64,000 bases of DNA, taken from Epiperipatus broadwayi. Taxonomy: Eukaryota > Onychophora > Udeonychophora > Euonychophora > Peripatidae. Position 1 is the stretch's first letter. Each line of letters starts with the position of its first letter. Position numbers and translations under genes: made by a program. The stretch spans positions 8,912,963 to 8,976,962 of the forward strand of contig JAQFVV010006208.1 of the NCBI GenBank assembly GCA_028023455.1. The letters are read 5' to 3'. Below, one piece after another: positions 21,081-32,479 of the stretch. The notes beneath the pieces were generated by a model. The model had not been told where the DNA came from. It ran no database searches and was given only the letters and a program-made list of their open reading frames with translations.

Positions 21081-22690
21081 AAATAAACTTTCCTATATAT
21101 GCATCAATATAGCCCAATTAATTGAATTTATTTCTTTTTCATATTTATATTTATAACTAGATAGGGATTAAAAAAGGTTAAAATAAACAGAAGAGGTGGG
21201 GGTATGTGTGCTCTTTGTTTTATGAAAACATGTGTATATATTTTTGCTGTATGGAATAATATGAAAGAAAAAAAAAGTAAAAAGTATAGATGCAGATATA
21301 GAAATATATTTTTATTTTCAAGATGGAAGCTCTTGAATTTCATTTGGAGAAGTTAAATGAAAAAAAGATATCAAAAAGCACTTGATCGATATCTAAAGAA
21401 TTTAATTATGGAGATTTAAGTTTTGGATTCAAAAGAATTTCGATCAAAACAAAAGGAGAGCAAAATTAAATTTTGAGGTGCTAAAAGCTTTTGTTCTAAA
21501 AGAATCCAGATTTTGAGTGGCAGAATTTTCTTGAAAAGGAGGAAGGGGACTATAAAAAGAAAATTAAAAAAAATATTCTAGATGCTATTGCTAATTTTTA
21601 GTCGAGTGCTGCAGTGGAGAATTGGTTAAAAATGTCTTGTAGTACAATTATGTGCAAGCTGGCTTAAGAAGGCATAAGTGTGTTGGGACATGCAATCCCG
21701 CCCCATGAAGGTTCGAAGGTTGCTGCAAGAAGAGTGACCGTCGAAGATGGAAACTAATTGCTCTGAAGCCTAAATTAAATCCTAAAAGGAATGAAATCAA
21801 CAAACAAGATCAAACAAGCATATAGGACAGTCGGAACAAATAATCCAATCTGATTGCCATTACATCGAGTGCTATAAATAAATTTAAAACAAATGAAATT
21901 TTGTACTTTTGGTAATCCGTCGTTTTCTCCAGGAAAGAAAAGCAATTCAGGTATGTGCACATTCAACAATATACTATTTAGTGTTACAGATAGCGTTTGT
22001 TTTTTTAATTCTCCACAAACTTTCCTTTATAAACTTTCTTTTCATGAATGATCTGCATAAACTTTTGTAAGAAATCTAAAATGACTTTTTCCTACTCATA
22101 TGAACCTGATATATGTCTTATTTATCTGATTTTATACATATCTAGGCAGTATGTGTATGCATGCGGTTTTTCCAGTAAATAAAGAGCACCAAATCAAATA
22201 TTTAATCATGGTATAAATAAAATATTGTACAAAATTTTAAATGAAGTGGATGTTTATTTGTATTATTTATTTAGGTCTGGTTTTATGAAAGTATAAGAAA
22301 TTTAGAATATTTTATCAAACATATTTTAGTGTAGTAAAAGCCCCCCCCCCCTCATAGATTTCCTTAGATTTGTTAATCACCCACCCTGAGTGAGCTAGTC
22401 AAGGGCTACTATTGTCTTATAATTTCCATATTGGTATATCAGATCTCCCAGTATAATTCTTATAGTAATATAAGATTGGCACCTGGAGTCATAAAGTGAT
22501 GTCCATAAATATGCTGGGCGAGAATTAGGAGTATAGTTTTCAAATTACTTTAAGAATAAATAATTTTTTTAAACAATTATGCATATACATGTAGCGTTAT
22601 ATATACACGCAATCTTATAAATGGTTATATATATGTGTGATATATGTGGAAAACGGCAAATCCTGTTACAATTAATATTCACTGGTTAAT
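21081..22690. other. Intron 2 sequence, no gene recognised
   Basis: Holds a C12 tract at about 22340 and a less AT-rich patch at 21600-21960 with GGGACATGCAATCCCGCCCC. That patch looks like worn mobile-element or LTR sequence but matches nothing I can name. The open frames are short. Confidence 0.4.
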
Positions 22691-22694
22691 ATGT

Positions 22695-22870
22695 AAATAT
22701 GTATTCCACTTCCAGGACAACACTGTGCAAAAGTCTTTTTGTTTGTTGCATGGATGTTATTAGCAATAAACCATGACTCTTTAAATCTTCTTTTCCTGTC
22801 GAAGCACTCGGCACAAACTATTTCAATATTCTATGAATCAAAATCATGACAGAATGCTCAAGAAACACTG
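22695..22870 (-). pseudogene. Penelope-like element, C-terminal fragment
   Basis: The - strand translation reads AFCHDFDS, a stop, then NIEIVCAECFDRKRRFKESWFIA, the conserved end of Penelope-like GIY-YIG proteins (H.FDF..I.I.......RK.KE...I). It is similar to RKRKLKEVWFIAKLNN at 11075-11269 but clearly a different copy. The GIY-YIG motif itself is not found upstream, so this is a short relic. Confidence 0.6.
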
Positions 22871-22965
22871 GATTTACGTTAGGATCTTTTTTTGCATGAG
22901 AATATTATTTATATCAGATTCCTTGCTATAAAATATATTCTTGCCACCGCCCATATACTTTGCAA

Positions 22966-23065
22966 TGGCAGAGTGTCGGACTCTGGAATGGAGGTCTTCG
23001 GATTTATTCTGGTGCTGACACTTCTCATACCCAAATTTCTTATGACCTCTTGAGCAATAAAACCT
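22966..23065 (+). repeat. Diverged copy of the tRNA-like array unit
   Basis: GGCAGAGTGTCGGACT, GGATTTATTCTGGTGC, CTTATGACCTCTTGAGC and AATAAA match, in order, the unit tandemly repeated at 35880-37105. It shows that the unit exists as a dispersed single element. Confidence 0.6.
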
Positions 23066-23584
23066 GTCAAATTAATTCTTGATATTCATTCAAATACTTA
23101 GAATAATTACAGCCATAGTATCAAAGACAGTCGCAGCACTATCTTAAATGATATTATTATTTGCAGAAAGTGTTTGAGAAATGCGATAATATCACTGTTG
23201 GAATTTCAGAAAATCATTATAGTTTATATATAAAATCTCTATTTTCTTTGTTGTCTGAGTGGTGAATGTATGAATTTTTTTTTGTAAAGCTGTCACATGG
23301 CAAATTCTCAACCTGTCGTGGTCACATTCACCACCTGTCATGTGTCAAATTCACAACCATTCATTCAGCCATTAATAAACCATAAGAGTTGTCCAAAACT
23401 GTCACATATCAAATATAATAGGCATATTTTAAATACTTTAAATTTTAATTTAGCTTTATTGGTACACTTCTGAACTGTACCAACAGGCCAGGCTGTTTCA
23501 AACATCTTTTTTTAACTTGTGAATTTCTCACACTTATTTATGTAATATTAAAATCTTGTGGTTAATTTACATTAAATCTTTAAA

Positions 23585-23927
23585 TAAGTCAATTATTTTA
23601 TATAGCGTGATGTTTTTTTTATAAACCACAATATTTAAACAGTATTAAACTGTTGCACATGCGCTGTAGATTTTAAATATAAAATGAATAAATACTAACA
23701 CTTCAACAATCACATGATAAAGTCTTTGGAAAAGATAGAATGGCCATCTATCTTTTCGAACCCAAATGCTTTTTTGCCCTTACAAAAGCATTTGGGTTCG
23801 AAAAGATAGATGGCCATTCTATCTTTTCCAAAGACTTTATCATGTGATTGTTGAAGTGTTAGTATTCATTCATTTTATATTTAAAATCTTAAGCACATGT
23901 GCAACAGTTTAATGCTGTTTAAATGTG
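23585..23927. mobile_element. Family D palindrome with 14-bp TSD
   Basis: A nearly perfect inverted repeat centred near 23776, with arms of about 150 bp (AAGCATTTGGGTTCGAAAAG and its complement flank the centre). The exact direct repeat ATTAAATCTTTAAA flanks it (23571-23584, 23928-23941). It contains GCACATGCGC and TATAGCGTGATG, shared with 52807-53250. The arms are near-identical, so the element is young. No open frame and no ribozyme core recognised. Confidence 0.9.
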
Positions 23928-23941
23928 ATTAAATCTTTAAA

Positions 23942-24825
23942 AAAATGTTAAAGCAACCAATCAAAAAAACTATTACAAAAATGATGGCCTTATAAAAAAT
24001 AAAAAAACTATTATGTTTGGTCGTAATGCTGTCATTCCACCATTATTAACCATAATTATTTTTATGAAGCAGTTGGCCATAATTATTAAAATCATTAGTT
24101 TAATTTACATTGTTTTTTAAAAAAATTGTTTACGCAACCAATTAAAAAAAGATGACCTTTCGAAGGTCAGGTGTATTTGGTATTTAAATCCTACAGATGT
24201 AAGATTTGCTTTTAACTAATTCAATGCGATATATGCTATTATTCTTCATCAATATTCATTGCAGATTGGAAGATGATTTTGTAAATAATATATGGCGTTC
24301 ACTTGTTTGTTTTTTTACAGAGTAAAAAATATCATGCTATATATTCCAGTACTCAAATAAGCTAATGTATGTGGGAGAACTGCTTAAGTATATTAATACA
24401 TGAATATAAAATAGAATTAATAAATAATGAAAGTGAAAATTGTAATAAAACAAAAGTAAGTATTACCTTATTAAAATCTGAAAAACAAAATTTGCCAAGT
24501 TGCAAGGTTTTAAAATTAAAGGGCTTAAAAATAAACAGATTAAAATAAATGAATGAATGGTTTTAAAAATTAAATAAACATCAATTTTTCAAATGTAGAA
24601 ATCATTTAATTTTATTGCAACTTAATTCGAGTAAATTATTCAAATAAGCACATGTAAACTAAATGAATTATTATCTAGACATACTAATTACTTTTTTTTG
24701 CCTATTTTTTTTCATATGAATTCTGGCAGAGAACTTGACATACGTAATTGATCCTATTTTTAATTATCCTATACACAATAATATATATATATGTAAATAC
24801 ATTAATTTGGGTTACAGTGAGATGT
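23942..24825. other. Intron 2 sequence, weak inverted segments
   Basis: GCAACCAAT and GATGGCC recur around 23950-24010 and 24130-24160, and CCATAATTATT occurs at 24050 and 24074. These suggest remnants of a further element that I cannot delimit. Confidence 0.4.
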
Positions 24826-24848
24826 GATGTGATGTACTGTGGCTTCTC
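24826..24848 (-). repeat. Probable 3' tail of the CR1-like LINE
   Basis: On the - strand the sequence ends in short ACATC repeats (TACATCACATCACATC), the kind of tandem 3' tail found on CR1/L2-type LINEs. Confidence 0.45.
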
Positions 24849-25006
24849 CTTAAACGAAGTCAAGAATATCTCAGCAATTATGCGCTGATAAACCTGTTAG
24901 CCACTTTATTTTCCATTCCCCACTCTAAGTTTTCCCATATTCTGCTCCACCCCATTTCCACAACATAATCTTTGTCAACTCTTTGGCCTTTATATCTAAA
25001 TCCCCC

Positions 25007-25354
25007 TTATCTTTTTGCAAACCCAGCATAAAAACTATTTTCTGAATAATCACTTTGTTCATATTTATTCTCCCATAACTTCATTATTTGTACCCTTTCT
25101 GCTTTCAAGCATTTACATTCAATCAACAGACACCTAATATTTGATATACCTTCCTTACACAATTTACACACTAAATCACGCATAGTCTTCCATTTACATG
25201 TATATTTTCTTGTTACTAAAGATCCTGTTCGAGCCTTAAACAATAAACTACTTTCCTTACTATTATCATAAATTAACTCACACCCAATATTCCATTTACT
25301 TCTATATATATTTAAACTCTTCTTACCCTTCATACTAGTTCTCCATCTCTCCAA
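25007..25354 (-). pseudogene. CR1-like LINE ORF2, C-terminal zinc-binding tail
   Basis: Encodes a C-terminal segment with CKLCKEG, then CLLIECKCLKAERVQIM, the Cys-rich (CxxC...C) tail found after the RT in CR1/L2-type LINEs. The position normally filled by His (HxxxxC) reads C or L. The segment is separated from the rest of ORF2 by the nested element 25424-25872 and by frame breaks. Confidence 0.7.
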
Positions 25355-25423
25355 CTCCCTATTCTTTATTAATGCATCTATTCTTTTATCCCATTCCTTA
25401 CCACTATAACATCCAACAATCCT

Positions 25424-25872
25424 ATATATTATTTATAATACTTCACTCATATACACTTTAATGCAATTAATTTTCTCTGAAGAAGACTGCTGGACAGTCG
25501 AAACTGTAAGAAAACAAAGAAGTTTTTAAGAAAATTAATTGCATTAAAGTGTATATGAGTGAAGTATTATAAATAATATATATGATTATATGAAAATATG
25601 CAAAAAAAGTGAAGGAGAAAAATAAAAGAATATACTTCTGATAAGAAGAAAATCACACAAAGGATTAGAGAAAAAGAGAAAGACAGAAAGTTAAAACAAC
25701 TGTAAGGAAGATGGAGCTCTCAAGAAGACTGCTGGACAGTCGAAACTGTAAGAAAATAAAGAAGTTTTTAAGAAAATTAATTGCATTAAGTGTATATGAG
25801 TGAAGTATTATAAATAATATATGTGATTATATGAAGATATGCAAAAAAAGTGAAGGAGAAAAATAAGAGAAT
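25424..25872 (+). mobile_element. Pseudo-LTR-like dimer inserted in the LINE, 13-bp TSD
   Basis: An element with two direct repeats 246 bp apart (motif at 25482 and 25728, each followed by a shared ~140 bp) and a short inverted copy of its own sequence at the left end (25440-25475 against 25535-25570, a 36-bp match). The exact repeat ATCCAACAATCCT flanks it (25411-25423, 25873-25885) and is part of the LINE coding sequence, so the insertion is unambiguous. Direct repeats plus a short inverted end are typical of Penelope-like insertions. The repeats carry CTGAAGA, stem GACTG/CAGTC, and GAAAC. Confidence 0.85.
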
Positions 25873-25885
25873 ATCCAACAATCCT

Positions 25886-26365
25886 CCTAACACAATCATC
25901 CCACCTTTGATACAAGTATACTGATATAAATTCTTTATCCAAATCTTTTGCATACCACATTACCTGTCTCACCCATCTTGTTATCTGCCCTTTACTCATA
26001 ACCCAATTAAACACTATTTTGGCTATTCTTTTACTATCCATAAACTGCAACCTACCAAACATTTTCATTTTACTTTTTGCATCTCTTATATAAAAACTTG
26101 ACCATTCCATTTCCTGCTGAATTGCCTCCTTTGCTGTCCACATCTCTGCATTCAATGCATGTCTTCCTACTTCCCTCTGTACTTTCTCTAAATAATCTAA
26201 AACCCGTTTAGTAACACATAATGCATCATTTCCATATGTTAACCCTGCAACTGCAACTCCCTTCCATACAATTCTAGCTACATCATATTTATTATATGAA
26301 AACACTGTTAGTTTCTTTACTGAACCCTTTCTTTTCTTTGCTTCTTTACCAAATTTTTCTCCCAT
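25886..26365 (-). pseudogene. CR1-like LINE ORF2, RT thumb / connection
   Basis: Continuation of ORF2 after the catalytic RT core: VWKGVAVAGLTYGNDALCV (the family's 'ag..YG.e' block), YLEKVQREVGRHALNA (the 'lqr...r..l' block), then EMEWSSFYIRDAKSKMKMFGR and NWVMSKGQ. It overlaps the RT frame by a frameshift near 26317-26365 and ends where the nested element enters. Confidence 0.75.
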
Positions 26366-27351
26366 TCATCCAAGCAATTTTCCTGATTACATAAGATGAT
26401 TCCCAAATACCTATATCTATCCACCACACTTAACTTTATATCCCCCAATAAAAAATCTACATTGTCTCTTTCCCCAGTATTAATCATCATTTTATTTGAC
26501 TTTTCTTCACTAAATTTAATCCCCATCTCTTTACCCACCCATGCACATGTCTGCAGCATAATTTCCATATCTTCTCCTTTTTCTGCACACAAAAAGATAT
26601 CATCTGCAAAAAAAAGACCCAACAAAGTATATACTCCCTTGTCACCTATTAAGGGTATCTTTATTCCTCTTAACTTTAACTGATTCTATATCCTCTAATT
26701 AATAAGTATGGTAATTATTTTTCATATAATTTCTTAATAATATTTACTAAAGCTTCATCCATTCCCAAATTTGCTAAACTTAATAATCTATTTCTATTTA
26801 CTCTACCGTATGCCCTCTCTATATCTATAAAACTCATATATAATGCTCTACCTAAATTCCTACTCATATCCATAAGTTGAATAACTACAAATAAACTATC
26901 TCCTATACATCTATCTGACCTAAAACCTCCTTGCATTTCCCCCACTACATTATTCTCTTCCATCCATTTTTACAACTCTTCCAGCCACCATATATGTGAA
27001 AACTTTATATAAAACTGATGTTACCGCTATCAGTCTATAATTATTTAATTTTCTATTATCCTTACCCTTTCATTTAAATAATAATCTTACTCTTATATTA
27101 CTCCAATTATCCAGAAAAACTCTCTTCTGTGCCATCTTATTAAAACATGATAATAACTTTACTTTTGCTCTATGCCCTAAATTCATTATCATCTCTGCTG
27201 CCCATCCATCTAAACCTTTTGCCTTTCCACTTTTCAATCTCTTCCCTGCCTCATTCAGTTCATTTTTTGTGAACATAATATTCCCATTACTAAATGCTTT
27301 CATGTTTTCTATCATTAAGTCCTTCACATCTAACGTCTTTTCTATATCCAT
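26317..27351 (-). pseudogene. CR1-like LINE ORF2, reverse transcriptase core
   Basis: RT motifs in order on the - strand: ELNEAGKRLKSGKAKGLDGW (RT1); NYRLIAVTSVLYKVF (RT2, out of frame near 26990-27050); MQGGFRSDRCIGDSLF (the QxGFR block); YMSFIDIERAYGRVN (motif A, first catalytic Asp kept); LFFADDIFLC (motif C, Asp-Asp kept). The space between KKLYEK (26715) and GIKIPLIGDKG (about 26670) is too short for motif B (QG.PLSP), which appears to be deleted. Frameshifts and this deletion make the copy dead. Confidence 0.85.
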
Positions 27352-27420
27352 TACATATCTATTTAAGATTCTCTCTAATTCCTTTCTAGAGCTACACTAT
27401 TCCCTCATCATCTATTAATA

Positions 27421-27905
27421 CTATCTCTCCCCTACATTTCTCCTTTTAATGTAATTCCAAATTTTTTTACTCCCATCTCTTCCACTTTTATTAATATCCT
27501 CCAACAATTTACTATTCAACTTCATCCTCTCTCTATAATTATCCATTTTAGCCAACTTCTTCTTTTCTAAATACTTTCCCCATTTAGCATTAATATCATT
27601 TTCACTTTCTTTGTTCTTAATGGCACACTTATATTCTCTGCGTGCTTCTTTCCTCTCTTTTACACTTTTACTAACTCTCATTTTTTATTACTTTTATTCT
27701 TCTGCATATTCTCAACTAAAACCCTATTTGCCACTTTTTCTATTTCACCACACCAGCCCTTATACTCATCCCCCACCAACTGTTCCATGGTTTCTTCAAC
27801 TTTTATTTTATAGTCTTCCAACTTATTCTTATCATTCACCTTCCATCCACATCTTTCACCATTGTTTCTACCTGTATTTCTATCCTCCATCACATTACTA
27901 ACCAT
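27421..27905 (-). pseudogene. CR1-like LINE ORF2, linker between endonuclease and RT
   Basis: Two overlapping frames of Lys/Glu-rich helical sequence (KSVKERKEARREYKCAIKNK; KSNKK end), the usual basic linker between the endonuclease and RT of CR1-type ORF2. A frameshift lies near 27680. Confidence 0.65.
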
Positions 27906-27971
27906 TTCTATTACAATAAAGTTATGATCAATATTACATACTCTCTCTTCATTATCAAAGACCTTAATTTT

Positions 27972-28706
27972 TCATATTTTATTCATTCCTTCTTTCTCTA
28001 CCAATACATAATCTATTGTGTGAAATATATTATTCCTAGACCATGTGTATTGTCCCTCATAAATATTTGATAAATTCCCAATGCTCAAATTTACTCTTTG
28101 ACAAAATTCCTTCAAAAACTGACCATTCTTATTATGTACATCATCAATTTCTTCAATATGTCCATTCATATCACCTATAACCATTATTCTCTTCCCCTTT
28201 TCTTTAAAACTCTGTATATCTTTAACTAGGCATTCATATATACTACTGTTCCACTCCATTACAGTTTGACTATCTCCAGTGGCTATATACACTACAGCCA
28301 CCATCCATTCTTGTCTACCCAACCTTATTTCAAACCACAAATGCTCTTGACATTTAACAGTATTTAAATATTTTTTCGATATAACACCTATACCACCACC
28401 CCTTTTTTCTTTTTTTTTTCTATTTATACCCTGCCATACCACATCTTCCAAAATAGGTTCTTCTTCTTCTCTTAGATGTGTTTCCACTACTGCTAATACC
28501 TCAAGCTCTTCATTTTCAATTGCTTTGTTTAATTCCAGCCACTTTTGTGGTCTCCTACCACCTTGCATATCCAAAAACCCAATTTTAACAATTTCTTCTT
28601 TCCTAACTACTCTTTTATAAATTCTTTTGATTCTTTCTTCTCCATTAGATTTATAACAAACTTTCTTACCATTAATCTTACAGATCCATTCCCTCTCCAC
28701 ATCCAC
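27972..28706 (-). pseudogene. CR1-like LINE ORF2, APE-type endonuclease domain
   Basis: Apurinic-like endonuclease that would nick the target DNA. Visible blocks: KIGFLDMQGGRRPQKWLELN (N-terminal strand, Asn replaced by Asp), LAVVETHLRE (catalytic Glu of the ET block), RGGGIGVISKK, VAVVYIATGD (the Y block), IMVIGDMNGH (GD.N), and FHTIDYVLV (the SxIDYV block; His replaces the usual preceding Ser). The frame is open for 244 residues. The domain order ORF1-poly-C-EN-linker-RT fits a CR1-like LINE. Confidence 0.85.
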
Positions 28707-28790
28707 ATTTATATTAAATCAACCATTTTTTTGCTTATTTCTTATATCCCATCCATTCTTCTTCTTTTTGATAATATTACAATTTAAAAG

Positions 28791-28802
28791 CCCCCCCCCC
28801 CC
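28791..28802. repeat. Poly-C tract between LINE ORF1 and ORF2
   Basis: A run of about twelve C on the + strand separates the two LINE frames. A similar AAAAG-C12 tract occurs at about 22335-22351. Confidence 0.85.
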
Positions 28803-29795
28803 TTAACAGTTTCCCGAATTATATTCTTTAAATATCAGACTCCCTAAAACTTCACTTCCTTGTTTTCCTAAGTGCAATCCATCTTTACTATATAACTCCC
28901 TTTTTCCAATAAACCAATCCCATACATCCACAAACATAACATTATTTCTCTCACACAATTTTTTCAATCTCTCATTTATAGAACATGCCCTATCTAACAA
29001 ATGCCTCTTGTCAAATCTTGGTAATACTCCAACTACCCCTACTCTTCCTTTAATCTCCCTCAAATTCCTAATGAATTCTATGTACTCATCCATTACTCTC
29101 TCTGATGGCTCTAACAAATTATTCGTTCCTACCATAACATATACATCTCTACTACCTTGCTTTCTTACTTTATCTGTCACATCCCTAATTCTAGCTCCAG
29201 GCAAACATACCCTTACATACCTGCTTCTATTTTCCCTTGCAATTATATCCCCACATTCTCTTATTAGTGAATCTCCTATCAATACTGTCTCATAATCTAC
29301 TTTCTCTACTCCATCTGTAACATTTTCTACCATCTTCTGGACCTCCTTATCCATTTCTTCCTTATCATTTCTACTCAATAATTCCTTTATCTGCTCACAC
29401 TTCATCTCTAACAATTTTAATTTTACTTCTACATCCTTCACTTCTTCCTCTATCTTACTTATTCTCTGGCTAACCATCTCCATTGCATTACTACTTTCTC
29501 CACCCATATTTCCTGACACTCCACTAAAACCATACTCTGTCCTATCTTCCTTAACTACATTTTGCTCCCTCTCCTCTGACTTTCTCTCTAGACTACCTAC
29601 ATTTAGAAACCACTTTCTCACTTCTTTAATCACATTTACACACTGACTACATAATCAGAAACCTGTTACATCCTTCCTATTCTTATTCAAACATTTCAAA
29701 TGATACACCTCAGCATTCACTTTACACTCTACCAGTGCTCACCTAATTCCTTTCTGCCAATTATATATACATTGCACAATACAAATGCAATCCAT
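28803..29795 (-). pseudogene. CR1-like LINE ORF1: PHD-like finger, coiled coil, SGNH esterase
   Basis: ORF1 of the LINE; the presumed start is the ATG at 29795-29793. The N-terminus (MDCIC, VECKVNAEVYHLKCL, LCSQCVN) has the Cys/His spacing of a PHD finger. Residues about 55-105 of the open frame that begins at 29633 are a Glu/Lys-rich coiled coil. They are followed by an SGNH/GDSL hydrolase domain with IGDSLIR (nucleophile Ser), VMVGTNNL (oxyanion Asn) and DGLHLG (Asp-His pair), all catalytic residues kept. PHD plus esterase is a known ORF1 architecture in CR1-like elements. Two in-frame TGA stops, one replacing the Trp before LCSQC (29655-29657), break the N-terminal part. Confidence 0.85.
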
Positions 29796-30340
29796 ATTCT
29801 TATTTTTCAAGCCACCTATTCTATATTTGACTTTATAATACCTCTCCTATTCTTCAAACACCCTTACATGGAAAAAAAAATAAAAATTTTCCTTTTTCCC
29901 AAACCTGATCAAACTATAACCATGTGTTTTCCAATCTTAGGCCTCCCAAACATTGTCTTCTTTCTGAAAATAAATATCTATTTTAAAGTTTAAAAAACCT
30001 TCAGTAACAAACTTAACTAAAAACGAATTAATCTTACATACAACCTTTTTTATAAATATCCTTACACTAACACACATTCAACAAAAACAACTTTTTTTAA
30101 AAAAAAAAAAAAACTTCTATACCTAAAATGGCTAACGAAAACCTTTCAAACAATTAAACACAAAAATTTCCAATCTTTCAAATAACTCACTCTCTTGACC
30201 ACAATTTATACTTTCATACACAATAATTAATCTTTATAGTGATGCTCTCAAAAAATCAATCTCCCACACAATCAACAAATAGCATAAAAAAAAATTTTTA
30301 AAATTAAAACTTAGTTTATTCCTTTGTCTTATTTGTAGTA
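29796..30340. other. Probable LINE 5' untranslated region
   Basis: Pyrimidine-rich on the + strand with A runs. No start or repeat marks the LINE 5' end. It stops before the LTR-like repeat at 30365. Confidence 0.4.
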
Positions 30341-30364
30341 GAGTGCCTTGTGCATTAATTTACT

Positions 30365-30518
30365 ATGGCAGTGCTGCCACCTATCCCCTTTTTCTAGAGC
30401 TAGAATTTTCAATGTTAAAGATAAATCAGTCTGGCTGCATATATTTGTATATTTGTCAGTATATTTGTCACCATACATAAATTCAATCTAATTCTCCAAG
30501 AAATAAATAATAGCCTCA
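30365..30518. repeat. LTR-like direct repeat, left copy
   Basis: Starts TGGCAGTGCTGCCACCTATC and ends AATAATAGCC. It is about 70-75% similar by eye to 32260-32388, 1.9 kb away in direct orientation. It begins with TG and ends near CA, like an LTR. Confidence 0.6.
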
Positions 30519-32259
30519 TCAATTGGGTGGTGAGGTAAATGTTTAGTGAATTGTGCATGTGAAACATGGAAAATATTCAGACTGGGCAATAAACTATCAA
30601 CACTAACTATTGTTCACCAGAAACTTCGATGAGAACATTTATTACTGAGATCTAAGTTCAACTGCAGTTTTTCAGTGCTAACTTCTATTTTTTTTTTCTT
30701 GTAAAAATAGCCTAATCATTCAAATTTTCAACCAACATTAATGCACAACAATTTTCACAAATTTTGTGGCAACCAGCAAATATTCAAACAAATTATTGCA
30801 AATTCTACTGCCACAACCAGTTCATATTATCATAGGGAAAGTTGCAGATCAACCTGGTTCAGCTTTAAACCAACCATTGCTTCCTAATTTTGAAAATTTT
30901 GGCTTCATGACAGAAACTTTTCACAATTCTAAACATTGATTTGAAAATTACATGGAGGTGCGGTTTATCAAAAATGATCAATCATATTGCCTAAGTTGCT
31001 GCTAAATTCAGTTAATGTAAAACATTTGAAATGGTATACATTTTGGCAGAACAAAATCTACACTGACTTAATGGACCTTATAGGAGAATATTTGGCATTC
31101 AATAAAAATGTTCTTATTCAATACCAATTTATATCAAAATATCAAATTGCTTCAACCAAGCTTAAATTTTATGGAAGTGTTACATGTTGATTTAGGAGAT
31201 TGTAAATACAAGACTTCATATGAGTCAGGATCTTGCATGACAATGTTTTCCTATGAGTGCAATCCATTTGAGACATCAAAAACAATTCTGTCAGAGATGA
31301 GTTATGGTTTGCCAATCAAGAAAGTTTAAGCTTTTAAAATATCATAAACAAGGATATAGCACTAGAACCATCAAGAGACAATTCTGAGAAGTTATGACAA
31401 AAGTTTCATAAATGCGATCAACACCAGTCCACATATTTAATATAAATGCACAAAATCATAGTTCAAAGCAAATGCATTGACAGCAGAAGTCATTGAGATA
31501 ATTGCCTAAATATTGTGGCATTTTAGCATCAACTGTCTTTGCCTACACTTTGAAAGAAACAACCACCTTTCAAGACTGTTACATCAACATATCGAAACTA
31601 AAATACTTGGGTTGTTGCAAATATGGGCACATAGTGAAAAGTATGCATCAAGACATTTATCAAATCAAAGCAAGAGAATCAATCATCAACCTATTTTGTA
31701 AACAATGAGGACAATTCAAAATGCATATGATGTTTACTATATCATTGACATATACCAGAACCAATGCTTAGCTGCAAAAAACAATGAACATTATTTTTCT
31801 GTTAACAACATTGAGAGTAGCCCAATAAGATTGAAAGTGAACACTCACTTGAGATCCACTTTTTGTAATGGAATCATGTACTAAGTAAAAATTCATTTTC
31901 AGTCATTCTCACATTTAGTGCAATCAATCAAGAAAACCATCAAGTATGCCAGTTTCATTGAGCAAAATCACTTTCAAAATATGGAGAAGAAACCAGGTAA
32001 GATCAACAACTGACAAAAGTCTCAAAGAGCTTCAATAATGCTATGATTCTGAAACCGACATTAACATTGACAATAACGTTGTTTTTGGGGGTGAATATAT
32101 TGCATGTTCATAAGTGCTACAATCTCTAATTCTTCAATAACTCCATGTAATTTGAATATCAAAAATCAAACAAATATGCAGAATCAGATGAAGCAGACTC
32201 CAAAACCTCCATCAATATGCGGAAAAACCATAACTATTTGATATATTTCAGAGTTTAGA
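30519..32259 (+). pseudogene. Decayed interior between LTR-like repeats
   Basis: The frame at 31502-31708 reads LKYLGCCKYGHIVKSMHQD, reminiscent of a gag zinc knuckle (CxxCxxxGHxxxxC) in which the first and last Cys are lost. No protease, RT or integrase motif is recognised in the 1.7 kb, so this may be a non-autonomous or internally deleted LTR element. The assignment is tentative. Confidence 0.35.
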
Positions 32260-32388
32260 CGGCAGTGCTGCCACCTATCATGTGTTTTTTAGAGAGAGTG
32301 CATCACGTATAAAGAATATATCACATTAGCTGTATGTATTTATCAATTAATCAAAATCGATCTAATCCTCCAAAAAATAGATAATAGT
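32260..32388. repeat. LTR-like direct repeat, right copy
   Basis: Starts GGCAGTGCTGCCACCTATCA and contains TCTAATCCTCCAAAAAATAG, matching the left copy at 30365-30518 with small deletions. Confidence 0.6.
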
Positions 32389-32479
32389 CACACAGAAATA
32401 AAATGAGCCCCAATAAATTTAAGCCAGCATTACCAGTTATCAAATAATCAGAACGAAGAATCAAGGTATGACAAATATA

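Noticed and set aside
25482-25512. Calling the Penelope-associated CTGAAGA...GAAAC motif a bona fide hammerhead
   Set aside because: Every copy has an extra base between the core and stem II, and stem III is minimal, so it is listed only as hammerhead-like.
27611-29295. Several + strand frames rich in Ser, Pro, Thr and Leu (27611, 28545, 29008)
   Set aside because: Antisense shadows of the CR1-like LINE on the - strand.
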